DNA of 59,146 nt from positions 1-59,146 of the forward strand of contig JAUWKI010000007.1 in the NCBI GenBank assembly GCA_030614255.1, given 5' to 3'. Positions 18,295 to 27,766 of the stretch are shown in pieces. Position 1 is the first letter of the stretch. Every line of letters begins with the position of its first letter. The stretch comes from Actinomycetes bacterium (GTDB lineage: Bacteria; Actinomycetota; Aquicultoria; UBA3085; Oleimmundimicrobiaceae). Made by a program: the position numbers and the translations under genes. Under the pieces are notes generated by a model. The model searched no databases. It worked only from the letters and a program-made list of their open reading frames with translations, and was not told the origin of the DNA.

Positions 18295-19023
18295 ATGAAG
18301 AGTAAGGAAATCTCGAGAAAATTGATCGAGTGGGTAAGAGATAGGGTTGAGGTGGCCGGTGCCAAGGGTGTCATCTTCGGATTAAGTGGAGGGTTGGACT
18401 CAGCTGTGGTTGGTCTCCTCTGTAATCAGATTTTTTCCGAGAATGCCTTGGCTCTGATAATGCCCTGTCATAGCAGGAAAGAGGATGTTGAGGATGCAGT
18501 TTATTTTGCCGAAAGGTTCAACATAAAATATCGGATTATTCAACTGAATGAATCTTATAATAGATTACAAGGGGAACTTAGCAGAGTAAAATTACCGAAA
18601 ACGGTGGAGTCAAACCGTAGCAGTCTCGCTCTTGCCAACACAAAGCCTCGACTTCGCATGACCACCCTCTACTATTTTGCAAATTTACTTAACTATCTGG
18701 TGGTCGGAACAGGTAATAAAAGCGAGCGGATGGTTGGCTATTTTACCAAGTACGGCGATGGAGGGGTGGATATTGCTCCTTTAGGCAACCTGTTGAAAAC
18801 TGAGGTGAGAGAGCTGGCTAAATGTCTGGGAGTCCCGCAGAAAATCATCGATAAACCGCCTTCGGCGGGTCTCTGGGAAGGTCAAACTGATGAAGAAGAG
18901 ATAGGAGTAACTTACGAAGATTTGGATGCTTGTTTATCAGGACAAATATCAATAGCAAAAGTAGATTTGATGATTAAAAGAAGTGAACACAAGAGGGATT
19001 TGCCCGATATTCCTAATTTCTAG
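18295..19023 (+). CDS. nadE: Ammonia-dependent NAD+ synthetase
   Basis: This 242-residue ATP pyrophosphatase-type enzyme amidates nicotinic acid adenine dinucleotide to NAD. The P-loop GLSGGLDSAVVG is near residue 29, and GTGNKSERMVGYFTKYGDGGVDIAPLGNL (split around its centre) is the substrate-binding region. It lacks the N-terminal nitrilase domain of glutamine-using enzymes, so free ammonia is the expected nitrogen donor. This suits its place after the nitrogen assimilation genes. GAGGTG precedes the ATG, and terminators bound it on both sides, so it is probably transcribed alone. Confidence 0.93.
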   Translation: MKSKEISRKLIEWVRDRVEVAGAKGVIFGLSGGLDSAVVGLLCNQIFSENALALIMPCHSRKEDVEDAVYFAERFNIKYRIIQLNESYNRLQGELSRVKLPKTVESNRSSLALANTKPRLRMTTLYYFANLLNYLVVGTGNKSERMVGYFTKYGDGGVDIAPLGNLLKTEVRELAKCLGVPQKIIDKPPSAGLWEGQTDEEEIGVTYEDLDACLSGQISIAKVDLMIKRSEHKRDLPDIPNF

Positions 19024-19050
19024 GCCGATATGAGTAAGATTAAAGAATTT

Positions 19051-19076
19051 AGAGCCCCCGAAACGGGGGCTCTTTA
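19051..19076 (+). terminator. Intrinsic terminator after nadE
   Basis: AGAGCCCCCG-AAA-CGGGGGCTCT stem, ten base pairs, followed by a short T-rich tail. Confidence 0.8.
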
Positions 19077-19152
19077 ATTTAGGCGAGCAATGTCCTTATA
19101 TACTTGCAGAGTGAAGCAAAAGGTTTAGAATGCTTAGAGGGGCTGATTTTAT

Positions 19153-21771
19153 TTGAATAACAAAAAAATAATACTAATTGACGGGAACAGTCTGGTTTAT
19201 CGAGCATTTTTTGCCTTACCTACCACGTTAGCTATCTCCTCAGGACAAATCACAAATGCTGTATATGGATTTACCAGCATGTTGATTAAACTTATTAGCG
19301 AAGAAAAACCCGATGTCTTAATGGTCGCTTTCGATAAAGGTAGGTCTGAACGGGTAAAACAGTACGCTGATTATAAAGCCCATCGTCCAAAAACTCCCGA
19401 TGAGCTTAGAAGCCAATTTCCTTTGGTAAAAGATGTTCTTAAGGTACTTAAAATTCCTTTTTTTGAAGTAGAAGGATATGAGGCCGATGACATCCTGGCT
19501 ACGTTGGCCAAGAAAGCTGAAGATGAAGGCGATGAAGTAATCATCGTAACGGGCGACAAAGATGCCTTACAGCTCGTTTCCTCTAAAACAAAAATCATGA
19601 CAACTCAAAAAGGAATTACCAACACAGTTTTATACGACAGGCAAGCTGTTGTTGAGCGTTATGGTATTCCTCCCGAGAGAGTGGTCGATTTTCTAGGATT
19701 AAAGGGCGACCCATCCGATAATATTCCCGGAGTACCGGGCATAGGAGAGAAAACGGCAACCAAGTTACTTCAGGAGTTTGGCAGTCTCGAAGATGTCTTA
19801 AAAAATGTAGATAAAATCTCTGGCAAAAAATTACAGAGTGCTTTGGTTGAGTTTAGAGAGCAAGCGATACTCAGCAAGCAGCTGACGGTACTCAATTTAA
19901 ATTCGCCCATCGAGGTCAACTTCAAAGATTGCGAACTGGGTAATTGGAATAAAGAAGAAGTAAAGGAGTTATTTTCGACCCTTGAATTCAACACTCTTTC
20001 AGGTAGACTTTTTTCAAAAACCGATGGTTTCTTTGATGAGCAGATTGTCGAGACTTTAAACCCGACAATTTTAGAGCCAAAAGAGGAGAGAGACTGGACA
20101 GACCTTTTTAAGAAAATTGAGACAAGTCATATGTTTGGTCTCCGGTTTGCGATAACCGAAGCCAAAGATTCTGTAAGTAGAGAAGTGATAAAACTCGCAC
20201 TATCCTTTGATGATGAAACCGTCTATCTTGTCTCGAAAGAATCATTGGGAAAGATTAGGTCTTATCTGGAATCAGAGGTGTTCCAAAAAGTAGTTTACAA
20301 CGGAAAATCTATGATTAACTCTTTGAGAAATAAAGATGTTAACTTAAAAGGCATAGCTTTCGATATTATGGTTGCTGCCTACTTAGTAGATCCCTTGCGA
20401 AATGACTATCTTCTAAAGGAACTTTCGGAGAAGTACTTGAAAGTCGGTTTTTCTGAAAACGAGGGCGAGGTTTTTGCTCAAAGCACATTGGCTGTTTTGC
20501 AACTGGAGAAAGTTTTGAAAAAAGAGTTAAAAGATATGGGTCTCACAGACTTGTTTGAACACGTTGAAGTGCCACTTATTTATGTGCTTGCGGATATGGA
20601 ATGGGAAGGCGTGGGAATTGATGTCGATTACCTAAAAGGAATTCGTTTAAACACAGAAGATGTTCTCAAAAATTTAGAACGTGAGATTTGTGATTTGGCA
20701 GGAGAAAAATTTAATGTAAACTCACCCCAACAGCTTGGTAAAGTATTATTTGAAAAGTTAGGTTTGAATTATATCAAAAAGACAAAAACGGGCTACTCTA
20801 CTGATTCCTCTGTTTTAAGTAAGCTAATAAATACTCATCCTATAATTGAGAAGGTTATGCGCTATCGCGAACTCCATAAGCTGCTTTCAACTTACATCTT
20901 GACTCTACCGAGGATGGTTAATCCAAGAACACGTCGTCTTCACACTTCTTTTAATCAAACGGTAACTGCTACAGGAAGGTTATCTAGCAGTAATCCCAAC
21001 CTTCAAAATATTCCCATAAAGGGGGAGCTGGGTAGGGGCATAAGAAAAGCTTTTGTTCCGTCAAGAAGAGGAGATGAGTTGCTCATTGCTGACTATTCCC
21101 AGATAGAGTTAAGAATTTTAGCGCACTTTTCCAAAGACGATAATCTTATTAGGGCCTTTGAGGAAGGAGAAGATATCCATACCAAAACCGCCAGCGAAGT
21201 TTTTGGAGTTGGTATAGATGATGTTACGTCTGAGATGCGAAAGAACGCCAAAGCGGTAAATTTCGGAATTGTTTATGGGATGAGTTCGTTTGGTCTGTCG
21301 GAACAGTTGGGAATATCAAAAGAAGAAGCTGCTTCTTATATCGAGTTTTACTTTAAATGTTATCCAAAAGTAAAGAAATATATTGAAAATTCTACTGCGC
21401 AAGCCTATAAGGATGGTTATGTAAAAACTTTTTTGGGAAGACGTAGGAACTTACCCGAACTCAGAAGTAGTAACTATCGAGTCCGTAGTTTTGGTGAAAG
21501 GTTGGCAATTAATGTTCCCATTCAAGGAAGCGCCGCTGACGTAATAAAAATTGCTATGGTTCATCTGTATGATGAACTAAAAAAACAGGGGTTACAGACA
21601 CGAATGATACTACAAGTTCACGACGAACTTGTGCTTGAAGTTCCTCCGCTAGAGAGATTGGTGATGACCAACTTGATAAAAAGTGTGATGGAAAATGCTT
21701 ATCCGTTGAGTGTAAAAATGAAAGTTGAGATAAAGATGGGCGAGAATTGGTTGGAAGCTAAGAGTGTTTGA
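19153..21771 (+). CDS. polA: DNA polymerase I
   Basis: This 872-residue polymerase fills gaps and removes primers. The 5' nuclease domain (residues 1-290) shows DGNSLVYRAFFALP, DKDALQLV and GIPGVPGIGEKTA-type segments. The middle domain (about 310-480) keeps the fold, but the acidic residues of the proofreading site are missing: GLRFAITE stands where DxE is expected and NGKSMINSL lacks the usual Asp. The polymerase domain carries DYSQIELRILAHFS, NFGIVYG and the HDE of QVHDELVLE. Proofreading is therefore probably absent, as in Bacillus and Thermus enzymes. It starts at TTG; there is no upstream ATG. rpsA follows. Confidence 0.95.
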   Translation: MNNKKIILIDGNSLVYRAFFALPTTLAISSGQITNAVYGFTSMLIKLISEEKPDVLMVAFDKGRSERVKQYADYKAHRPKTPDELRSQFPLVKDVLKVLKIPFFEVEGYEADDILATLAKKAEDEGDEVIIVTGDKDALQLVSSKTKIMTTQKGITNTVLYDRQAVVERYGIPPERVVDFLGLKGDPSDNIPGVPGIGEKTATKLLQEFGSLEDVLKNVDKISGKKLQSALVEFREQAILSKQLTVLNLNSPIEVNFKDCELGNWNKEEVKELFSTLEFNTLSGRLFSKTDGFFDEQIVETLNPTILEPKEERDWTDLFKKIETSHMFGLRFAITEAKDSVSREVIKLALSFDDETVYLVSKESLGKIRSYLESEVFQKVVYNGKSMINSLRNKDVNLKGIAFDIMVAAYLVDPLRNDYLLKELSEKYLKVGFSENEGEVFAQSTLAVLQLEKVLKKELKDMGLTDLFEHVEVPLIYVLADMEWEGVGIDVDYLKGIRLNTEDVLKNLEREICDLAGEKFNVNSPQQLGKVLFEKLGLNYIKKTKTGYSTDSSVLSKLINTHPIIEKVMRYRELHKLLSTYILTLPRMVNPRTRRLHTSFNQTVTATGRLSSSNPNLQNIPIKGELGRGIRKAFVPSRRGDELLIADYSQIELRILAHFSKDDNLIRAFEEGEDIHTKTASEVFGVGIDDVTSEMRKNAKAVNFGIVYGMSSFGLSEQLGISKEEAASYIEFYFKCYPKVKKYIENSTAQAYKDGYVKTFLGRRRNLPELRSSNYRVRSFGERLAINVPIQGSAADVIKIAMVHLYDELKKQGLQTRMILQVHDELVLEVPPLERLVMTNLIKSVMENAYPLSVKMKVEIKMGENWLEAKSV

Positions 21772-21845
21772 TAAAAAAAGAAGGAATTCATAAAGTCGTT
21801 GTGGTATTCTTAGGGTTGAATAAAAATGGGAGGTTAACAAATATA

Positions 21846-23120
21846 ATGGGGGATAAAGATGCAACTACGCTTGAAGAGGAACTTGAAGAAAGCTACATGA
21901 AAAAAGATGAAGAAGGAAGGCTTATTCCTGATTACGACAGGACGATTAAAGTTTTTAAAGAAGGGGATTTTATTTCCGGAACGGTGGTTAGAATAGATAA
22001 CAACGAGGTTCTTGTTGACATTGGTTATAAATCCGAGGGAATTATCCCTCTTCGTGAGCTTTCAATAAAAAAGGATGTTAACCCAAATGATATTGTTTGT
22101 TTGGGAGAAGAAATCGAAACGTTAGTGCTTCAAAAAGAGGACAAAGAAGGACAGCTCATACTCTCAAAAAAGAGGGCAAAATATAGGAGAGCTTGGGATA
22201 AAATTATTGAAATCTCAGAGAAAGATGAAAAACTTAAGGGCAACGTAATCGAAGTTGTAAAGGGCGGCTTAATTTTGGATATTGGCGTTAGGGGATTTTT
22301 GCCAGCTTCGCTTGTTGAGAAAAGAAGAGTTAAAGATTTAAACGATTATTTGGGGTGTGAACTTGAATGTAAGGTTATTGAACTGGATAGGAGAAGGAAC
22401 AATGTAGTTCTTTCGCGGAGAGCAGTTTTGGAGGGTTCGCACAAGCAAGAGCGAAAGGAAATTTTATCGAAACTTGAGAAAGATCAAATAGTTGCGGGGA
22501 AAATTTCTAGTATCGTGGATTTTGGTGCTTTTGTTGATATTGGGGGTATTGATGGGTTAATTCATATTTCGGAACTTTCTTGGGATCATGTTAATCATCC
22601 GTCAGAAGTAGTTAATGTAGGAGATGAAGTTAAAATTCAAGTTCTTGATATAGATAAAGAGAGGGAAAGAGTGTCACTTGGGTTAAAGCAGACGCAAAAA
22701 GATCCTTGGCGGGGGAAGATTAAGAAATTTTCAGAAGGGGATCTCGTAAAAGGTAAAATAAAGAGAATCGTTCCCTTTGGAGCTTTTATTGAGTTATCCG
22801 GTGGCTTAGAAGGTTTAATTCACATTTCAGAAATGGCTGAAACCCACATTGACTCTCCAGAGCAGGTTGTTAAGGTTGACGATGTAGTTGATGTGATAAT
22901 TTCTGCAATAGATACTCAAAATAGAAAAATTAGTTTGAGTTTAAAACAGGCAAAAAAAGTAGCCAAAGAAGACAAGCCAGACGAACCCGAAGCAGCTAAA
23001 GAAGAAGTTAAGGAAGAAGAAGTTAAGGAAGAAGAAGTTAAGGAAGAATCGCCTGAACCCGGCTCACTCGAAGAAGTTCTCCAACAGATGAAAAAGGAAA
23101 GATCTCAAAAGGAAAAGTGA
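21846..23120 (+). CDS. rpsA: S1 domain ribosomal protein
   Basis: From the ATG at 21846 this is a 424-residue protein with four S1 RNA-binding repeats (roughly residues 38-110, 123-190, 208-280 and 295-365); the third and fourth show VDFGAFVDIGGIDGLIHISELS and VPFGAFIELSGGLEGLIHISEMA type cores. The C-terminus is an acidic tail with three exact 15-base repeats (23001-23045) encoding EEVKE. The frame is open back to a TTG at 21768 overlapping the polA stop, but GGGAGG at 21828-21833 supports the later ATG. It helps bind mRNA at the ribosome. The polA-rpsA-coaE order is typical of Actinobacteria. Confidence 0.9.
   Translation: MGDKDATTLEEELEESYMKKDEEGRLIPDYDRTIKVFKEGDFISGTVVRIDNNEVLVDIGYKSEGIIPLRELSIKKDVNPNDIVCLGEEIETLVLQKEDKEGQLILSKKRAKYRRAWDKIIEISEKDEKLKGNVIEVVKGGLILDIGVRGFLPASLVEKRRVKDLNDYLGCELECKVIELDRRRNNVVLSRRAVLEGSHKQERKEILSKLEKDQIVAGKISSIVDFGAFVDIGGIDGLIHISELSWDHVNHPSEVVNVGDEVKIQVLDIDKERERVSLGLKQTQKDPWRGKIKKFSEGDLVKGKIKRIVPFGAFIELSGGLEGLIHISEMAETHIDSPEQVVKVDDVVDVIISAIDTQNRKISLSLKQAKKVAKEDKPDEPEAAKEEVKEEEVKEEEVKEESPEPGSLEEVLQQMKKERSQKEK
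23001..23045 (+). repeat. Tandem 15-base repeat in rpsA
   Basis: Three identical copies of GAAGAAGTTAAGGAA, encoding repeated EEVKE in the acidic C-terminal tail. Confidence 0.9.
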
Positions 23121-23396
23121 TAAATAATTAAATTTGCTGCCAAGGTGTTATCAAAATTGGTTCGGACTTTGAAAGGGATTTAATATACATTCAGTTTATT
23201 GTAATGATTGCATTCTTTTTCTGTCTTGCATTAGTTGGATTGTGGCTTGCCGCGCTTCGCTTGCAATAACAAACTAATAAACTAACCAATAAGCAAACCA
23301 GCCAAGAAGCTGATATCTTCTTTTATCTGTTTTAATTTTTACCTCCTCCCTAATTCCATGATAAAATTTAATTAGTTTAAATCGGAGGGTCTATTC
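23121..23396 (+). other. Gap between rpsA and coaE
   Basis: No gene seen. Around 23230-23270 lies an antisense copy of the dispersed element (GTGGCTTGCCGCGCTTCGCTTGCAAT). In many Actinobacteria uvrB follows coaE, but no trace of uvrB is visible here. Confidence 0.5.
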
Positions 23397-23996
23397 ATGC
23401 TTATTTTAGGTGTAACCGGAGGTATTGGTTCTGGCAAAAGCACCGTTGCTCGTTTAATGGCTGCAAAAAGTGCAAAGGTGATAGATGCTGATATCATAGC
23501 TCGCGATATGCTTACCCCTGACTCTCAATCCTTTACGCGGGTTGTAAATGAATTTGGTCAAGTCATATTAAAAAAAGATGGAACCTTAGATAGAAAAAAA
23601 TTAGCCGGCATCGTTTTTAATGACCCATTAAAGCTGGAAATTTTGAATAGACTTCTTCACCCAGCAGTAATAAATTCTATAAAAATGGCGGTGGGGAAGT
23701 ATAGAAAGTTGTTACCCGATGATGTGGTTATAGTTATTGATGCTCCTTTGCTGGTGGAGACGGAGTTGTTGTCTTTGGTGAATGTTGTAATAGTTGTTGT
23801 GGCAAGTAGTGAAGTTCGCCTGGGACGTTTACTTAAAGATGGCTATTCTCGCGAGGATGCTTTGGCGAGAATAAAGATTCAGACTCCTTCGAATATTCTT
23901 CTTAAGTATGCGGATTATACAATCGATAACGAGAAAACATTAGAGGAACTTAAAGAAAAAGTCGATGAGTTGTGGCAGAAAATAGTTAAAAGTTAA
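23397..23996 (+). CDS. coaE: Dephospho-CoA kinase
   Basis: This 199-residue P-loop kinase adds the 3'-phosphate in the last step of coenzyme A synthesis. GVTGGIGSGKSTVARLMA is the Walker A region at residues 5-22, followed by VIDADIIARDML. HPAVI and VIDAPLLVE are further family landmarks, and a lid region with RLLKDGYSREDALARI closes over ATP. Length is normal. TCGGAGG precedes the ATG. It lies after rpsA as in Actinobacteria; the uvrB-uvrA genes that often follow it are not present. Confidence 0.94.
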   Translation: MLILGVTGGIGSGKSTVARLMAAKSAKVIDADIIARDMLTPDSQSFTRVVNEFGQVILKKDGTLDRKKLAGIVFNDPLKLEILNRLLHPAVINSIKMAVGKYRKLLPDDVVIVIDAPLLVETELLSLVNVVIVVVASSEVRLGRLLKDGYSREDALARIKIQTPSNILLKYADYTIDNEKTLEELKEKVDELWQKIVKS

Positions 23997-24113
23997 AAGT
24001 GGAAAGTTGAAAGTAAGGAACCAGAATGGCGACATAGTAACATAGCGACATAGAAACCAAGTAGCCAGGAAACTAAGGAACCAGATGACTCCCGGCCGAA
24101 CTTAGAAAGGAAC

Positions 24114-24584
24114 CTACTTCTTCCAAGTCGGGATTATCTTCTTCGTAAGTTTTAAAATCATGCTCTTTCGGGGCTTCTTTTTAGGCTCTTTGGCGAGAAT
24201 TTTTGTCACAATATCGCGCTGACAGACCATTCCGACTAATTTTCCGTCATCCATAACCGGCAGGATTCTTTTTGCGTGCTCAAACATTACATCAATGACA
24301 TCGGATATTGTGTTATCAGGACTCACTGTAACTACGGGAGAGACCATTATGTCTCTTACTTGATCTGCAAAGACGCTTTGAAGGTTTTGCCTTCTATATA
24401 TTTTTAAAAGGTCTTTTTTTGTAACAATACCGCTTAGTTTTCCTTCATCGTCAACTACAGGGAAACCGTGAAAATTGTATTTCCTGAACTTATCGGCAAG
24501 CTCATCAAGAGAATTATTTTCATTCACGGTTATGACATTCTTTTTCATTATTTCTTTTACTTCGACATGTGGCAGTCTGTTCAT
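24114..24584 (-). CDS. CBS-pair regulatory protein
   Basis: This 156-residue protein consists of two CBS motifs (about residues 8-62 and 75-130: VKEIMKKNVITVNENNSL ... GFPVVDDEGKLSGIVTKKDLL, then VRDIMVSPVVTVSPDNTISD ... ILPVMDDGKLVGMVCQRDIV). Such pairs bind adenine nucleotides and often sense energy charge. Its start overlaps the antiporter stop by four bases, so it is translated with that gene and probably modulates it. A short basic tail follows. The ligand cannot be told from sequence. Confidence 0.85.
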   Translation of the reverse strand: MNRLPHVEVKEIMKKNVITVNENNSLDELADKFRKYNFHGFPVVDDEGKLSGIVTKKDLLKIYRRQNLQSVFADQVRDIMVSPVVTVSPDNTISDVIDVMFEHAKRILPVMDDGKLVGMVCQRDIVTKILAKEPKKKPRKSMILKLTKKIIPTWKK

Positions 24585-25813
24585 CTCAATTCCCTCTTTT
24601 CTTCGGGGACTTCATTTGCTTTAAAGATTGCCCATTTAGTAAAAGGTGGTCCTATAACCTGGAAGATTAGAGTTGTGCCTGCGATTACGTTTATTGCTAA
24701 TAGTCCAAGCTCTCGTCCTGCCGCGCCATATGGTTGAAAATCACTAAGTGCTTGTATGGATAAACCGATAGCCACACCCGCTTGAGATAGAAGGCAAAAA
24801 CCGAGGTATTTTCTGACGGACTCCGGTGCATTTGATACGCGTCCACCGACCCATGTACCGATGCTTTTTCCAAGTACTCTGTTGATTATATAAGCCAATC
24901 CTATAAGGCCGAGTTTTGCTAGTAAACTTATCTGAAGTCGTGCCCCCGCGAGTATAAAAAACAAGACAAATATTGGAGGAGTAATTCTTTGAACGACATC
25001 AAATATTTCCGTTCTTTTATTAATATTTATAACCGTGGCCCCCATGGCCATATTTGAGAGAATTAAAGAGGAATGAAACATTGAGGCCAGTCCGGTACAG
25101 AGCACTATCGAGCCGATTCCTAAGATCATTAAAGCTTCGCGATCGTGAATTTTCTTAATCGTATAAGCCAATATGGCGCCGACAAGTATTCCGAGGAATA
25201 AAGAACGTCCTATTTCTAAAAGCGGCCCCTCTAAAAGATGAAGAGCTGATGATATATTTTGATGGGCCAGAAGTGTTTTTATCATGACGGTTGAGAAGGC
25301 ATAGATTATAATTGCTGCGGCATCATCTAGTCCCACAACCGCATATAAAGTTGTTGTAAGAGGACCCGATGATTCGTACTCTCGTAGGACATCGACTGTT
25401 GCAGCGGGAGCAGTAGCTGATGCTAATGCTCCGAAAAGAAGCGCAACTGTAAGTTTTTGTGTGAAAGCGTAAACGGCGACGGTTACAAAGAGAAAAGCAC
25501 CAAGACTTTCCAGTATCGTGATAGTAAGTATACTCTTCCCGAGTTTCTTAAAGACCGCGATGGACATCTCCCCGCCTATCGCAAAACCTATGAAGGCAAG
25601 AGCAAACGAGCTTATCATATCCAGACTATTTAATGTTTGCTCATTGAAGATACCTAAGAATGATTCTCCAAGCAGAAGACCGATGATGATAAAACCTACC
25701 ACCTGAGGAGCTTTAAAAATTTTTTTACCTAATCTGCCACCGAAAAAACCAATTAAAATAGCAAATCCCAGAAGGGTAATCAGAAAATTAATAGACGGTG
25801 AAGCCAACGACAT
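24581..25813 (-). CDS. Kef/NapA-type cation:proton antiporter
   Basis: This 410-residue membrane protein has 11-12 predicted hydrophobic segments typical of the CPA2 Na+/H+ (or K+/H+) exchanger fold. PQVVGFIIIGLLLGESFLGI near the N-terminus and GALASATAPAATVDVLREY, AVVGLDDAAAIIIYAFS (with the paired Asp residues expected for ion exchange) in the middle are characteristic. It lacks the C-terminal TrkA-N domain of full KefB/C; instead a CBS-pair gene follows with overlapping start and stop. The ion cannot be assigned. The pair runs opposite to its neighbours and is probably an insertion into the older coaE-uvr-rapZ order. Confidence 0.88.
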   Translation of the reverse strand: MSLASPSINFLITLLGFAILIGFFGGRLGKKIFKAPQVVGFIIIGLLLGESFLGIFNEQTLNSLDMISSFALAFIGFAIGGEMSIAVFKKLGKSILTITILESLGAFLFVTVAVYAFTQKLTVALLFGALASATAPAATVDVLREYESSGPLTTTLYAVVGLDDAAAIIIYAFSTVMIKTLLAHQNISSALHLLEGPLLEIGRSLFLGILVGAILAYTIKKIHDREALMILGIGSIVLCTGLASMFHSSLILSNMAMGATVININKRTEIFDVVQRITPPIFVLFFILAGARLQISLLAKLGLIGLAYIINRVLGKSIGTWVGGRVSNAPESVRKYLGFCLLSQAGVAIGLSIQALSDFQPYGAAGRELGLLAINVIAGTTLIFQVIGPPFTKWAIFKANEVPEEKRELR

Positions 25814-25995
25814 TTAAAAGAGTCACTTCCTAGTGAAGAATTAATGTTTTCCAGAAACTAGTCTGACGATATTTATAGCACTAGTTTTACTGGTAGTCAA
25901 ATTATTGCAGCTAATTTAGCTTTTTTTGGAATTTAATGCTCATTGAATATTTTTGAGAGGTTCTATTGTATAATTCATTTACGAGAGGGATATTT

Positions 25996-26209
25996 TTGCC
26001 TGGTAAAATTGTGATTTGTGATGCGGGAGAACATAATTTAGGGAATATATATAGTCGGTTGAGGCAGGGAACACAGTTTTAGTAATCGAATACTAATTGG
26101 ATGTAATTAAGACGGGTATGTTATTGCAACCGGAATGCCTGGAGAGGTAGTTAAAAACCTCTGTTCTTATACGGGCAAATTTTCAAGGAAAATGTTAAAA
26201 ACAGAATAG
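25996..26209 (+). pseudogene. uvrA: Degenerate 3' remnant of uvrA
   Basis: No open gene exists here, but the DNA translates in pieces to the UvrA C-terminus. In one frame, 26070-26114 reads NTVLVIEY-stop-LDVIKT, matching the UvrA segment NTVLVIEHNLDVIKT. In another frame, 26114-26209 reads GYVIATGMPGEVVKN followed by LCSYTGKFSRKMLKTE and a stop, matching the end of UvrA (GxVIATGTPEEV...SYTGxFL). About 20 residues between them are deleted, with a frame change and an in-frame stop. A weaker match (IVICDAGEHNLGNIYSRLRQ, from about 25996) extends upstream. Positions 25814-25995 hold nothing else recognisable. Confidence 0.75.
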
Positions 26210-26232
26210 ATATTTGGAGGGAGAGAGAGGAT

Positions 26233-27105
26233 ATGTTAAGTATCGCACTACCAAAAGGGAGCTTGGAGGAGCAAACCCTGATGCTTTTTGCTCAGGCGGA
26301 TCTTCCGATAAAGAAAGGGAGTCGTCAATACAATCCGACGGTGAGTGATCCGAGAATAGATAGGATTAAAATTTTAAGGCCGCAGGAGATACCCAAATAT
26401 GTAGAAGAGGGCTATTTTGATTTGGGAATATCAGGCAAGGATTGCATCGTAGAATCCGGAGCCGATGTCATTGAGATTGCGGATATGCCCTATGCAAAGA
26501 CAGGAACTGGCAAGATGAGAATGGTTATCGCCGTGCCAAATAGTTCTCCTATTGAAAAACCGGAAGATATTTCACCCGAGAGTCGAATAACAACGGAGTT
26601 TCCGAATATCACCAAAGCTTACTTCGATAAACTTGGTATTCCTGTTAAGGTTTATTACTCATATGGAGCAACCGAGGCCAAGATACCCGAGATTATGGAT
26701 ATTGTCGTGGATTTAACTGAAACAGGGGAGACCCTGCGTAGAAATCAGCTAAAGGTAATTGGCACAGTTATGGAGTCTACTACCAGGTTAATTGCAAACA
26801 AAGATTCCTGGGAAAACAAGGAAAAAAGAAAAGCCATAGAGGAAATCAGAATCCTTCTTCTAGGTGTTTTAGAGGCTAGGGGCAGGGTTTTGCTGAGCAT
26901 GAATGTTTCCAAAGATAATTTAGAGGGTGTTATCGAAGCTTTGCCCGCCATGAAGAGACCGACCGTAAATCAACTTTACAACTCGGACTATTTAGAGGTT
27001 ACGACCGTTGTGGATAAAGCTAGTGTAAACATATTAATTCCTGAGCTTAAAGAGCACGGAGCAGAAGATATTTTGGAGATTGATATCGCGAAGATAGTTA
27101 GATAG
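26233..27105 (+). CDS. hisG: ATP phosphoribosyltransferase, long form
   Basis: This 290-residue enzyme begins histidine synthesis by joining ATP and PRPP. The catalytic part shows SIALPKGSLEEQT, GISGKDCIVESGADV, ITTEFPNITKAYF and the PRPP-binding DIVVDLTETGETLRRN. The roughly 75-residue C-terminal part (LLSMNVSKDNLEGVIEALPAMKRPTVNQL) is the ferredoxin-like histidine-sensing domain of the long form, so it should be feedback-inhibited and independent of HisZ. GGAGGGAG lies ahead of the ATG. No other his gene is nearby. Confidence 0.95.
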   Translation: MLSIALPKGSLEEQTLMLFAQADLPIKKGSRQYNPTVSDPRIDRIKILRPQEIPKYVEEGYFDLGISGKDCIVESGADVIEIADMPYAKTGTGKMRMVIAVPNSSPIEKPEDISPESRITTEFPNITKAYFDKLGIPVKVYYSYGATEAKIPEIMDIVVDLTETGETLRRNQLKVIGTVMESTTRLIANKDSWENKEKRKAIEEIRILLLGVLEARGRVLLSMNVSKDNLEGVIEALPAMKRPTVNQLYNSDYLEVTTVVDKASVNILIPELKEHGAEDILEIDIAKIVR

Positions 27106-27766
27106 CAGATAGTCAAAAGTGGAAGGTTGAAAGTTAAAAGTGAAAAGAGCATAGAGCGTAAAATATAGCAAAACAGCAATCTGGCCAACAAACTACCGAC
27201 TTTTCACTAAGAGACTCTCGATTGATAGGTATAGGGTAAAGTAAGGATTAAATAGAAATTAAGTGGTAATTAGGGAGATTAGGCGATAATTAAGTTGAAA
27301 TTAAGTGGAGATTAAGCGGTAATTACAATGAATTACCATTAATTACAACAAATTACTATTAGTCTCGATGAATTATTATAAATTACAATTGTATTACAGC
27401 AAATTTCAATGAATTTCAATATCAGCACTCAGTAAAAATTAAGTAGAGAGATTAAGTGGAGATTGATAAAAAGGTAAAGAGTAATGGGCAACGGGTATAG
27501 AAGAATTGGAAATTGGAAATTGTAAGTTGTAAAATTAAAAATAAAAATAAAAATAAAAAGAGTTTCATTCGTCATTGCGAACTCCGCAGTGTTCCTGCCT
27601 ACCAGTAAGCAGGATTTGCGGGGTGTGGCAATCTCATTTTTTAACCATCCTTTACCCATTAAAAGATTTTCTACGATTATTTTAAATTCAAATCGTTATT
27701 TTGGAAAATTCAATTTTTCCAGTTAAATTTGCTATTATAACTTCATAGAAACAAGGGGTGAAGTTA
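27106..27766 (+). repeat. Repeat-rich gap between hisG and ccdA
   Basis: No gene is visible in 661 bases. Contents in order: AGTTAAAAGTGGAAG-type words; an ACTAAGAGACTCTCGATTGATAGG motif (from 27206) shared with 43852; an ATTA-phased 10-11-base repeat array (27240-27475); and a dispersed element from GTCATTGCGAACTCCG (27573) to GTGGCAATCTC (about 27636). Confidence 0.7.
27240..27475 (+). repeat. Helically phased ATTA repeat array
   Basis: About twenty degenerate units 10-11 bases long follow one another, in two flavours: ATTAAGTGGAG (for example 27294-27311) and ATTACAATGA-like units (27322-27420). The tail AATTTCAATATCAGCACTCAGTAAA (from about 27413) is shared with a second, shorter copy at 43699-43780. 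The spacing is close to one helical turn, so the DNA may be intrinsically curved. Confidence 0.75.

Noticed and set aside
24468-24737. Plus-strand open frame across the antiporter/CBS junction
   Set aside because: Both minus-strand genes are clear and overlapping; this frame has no family resemblance.
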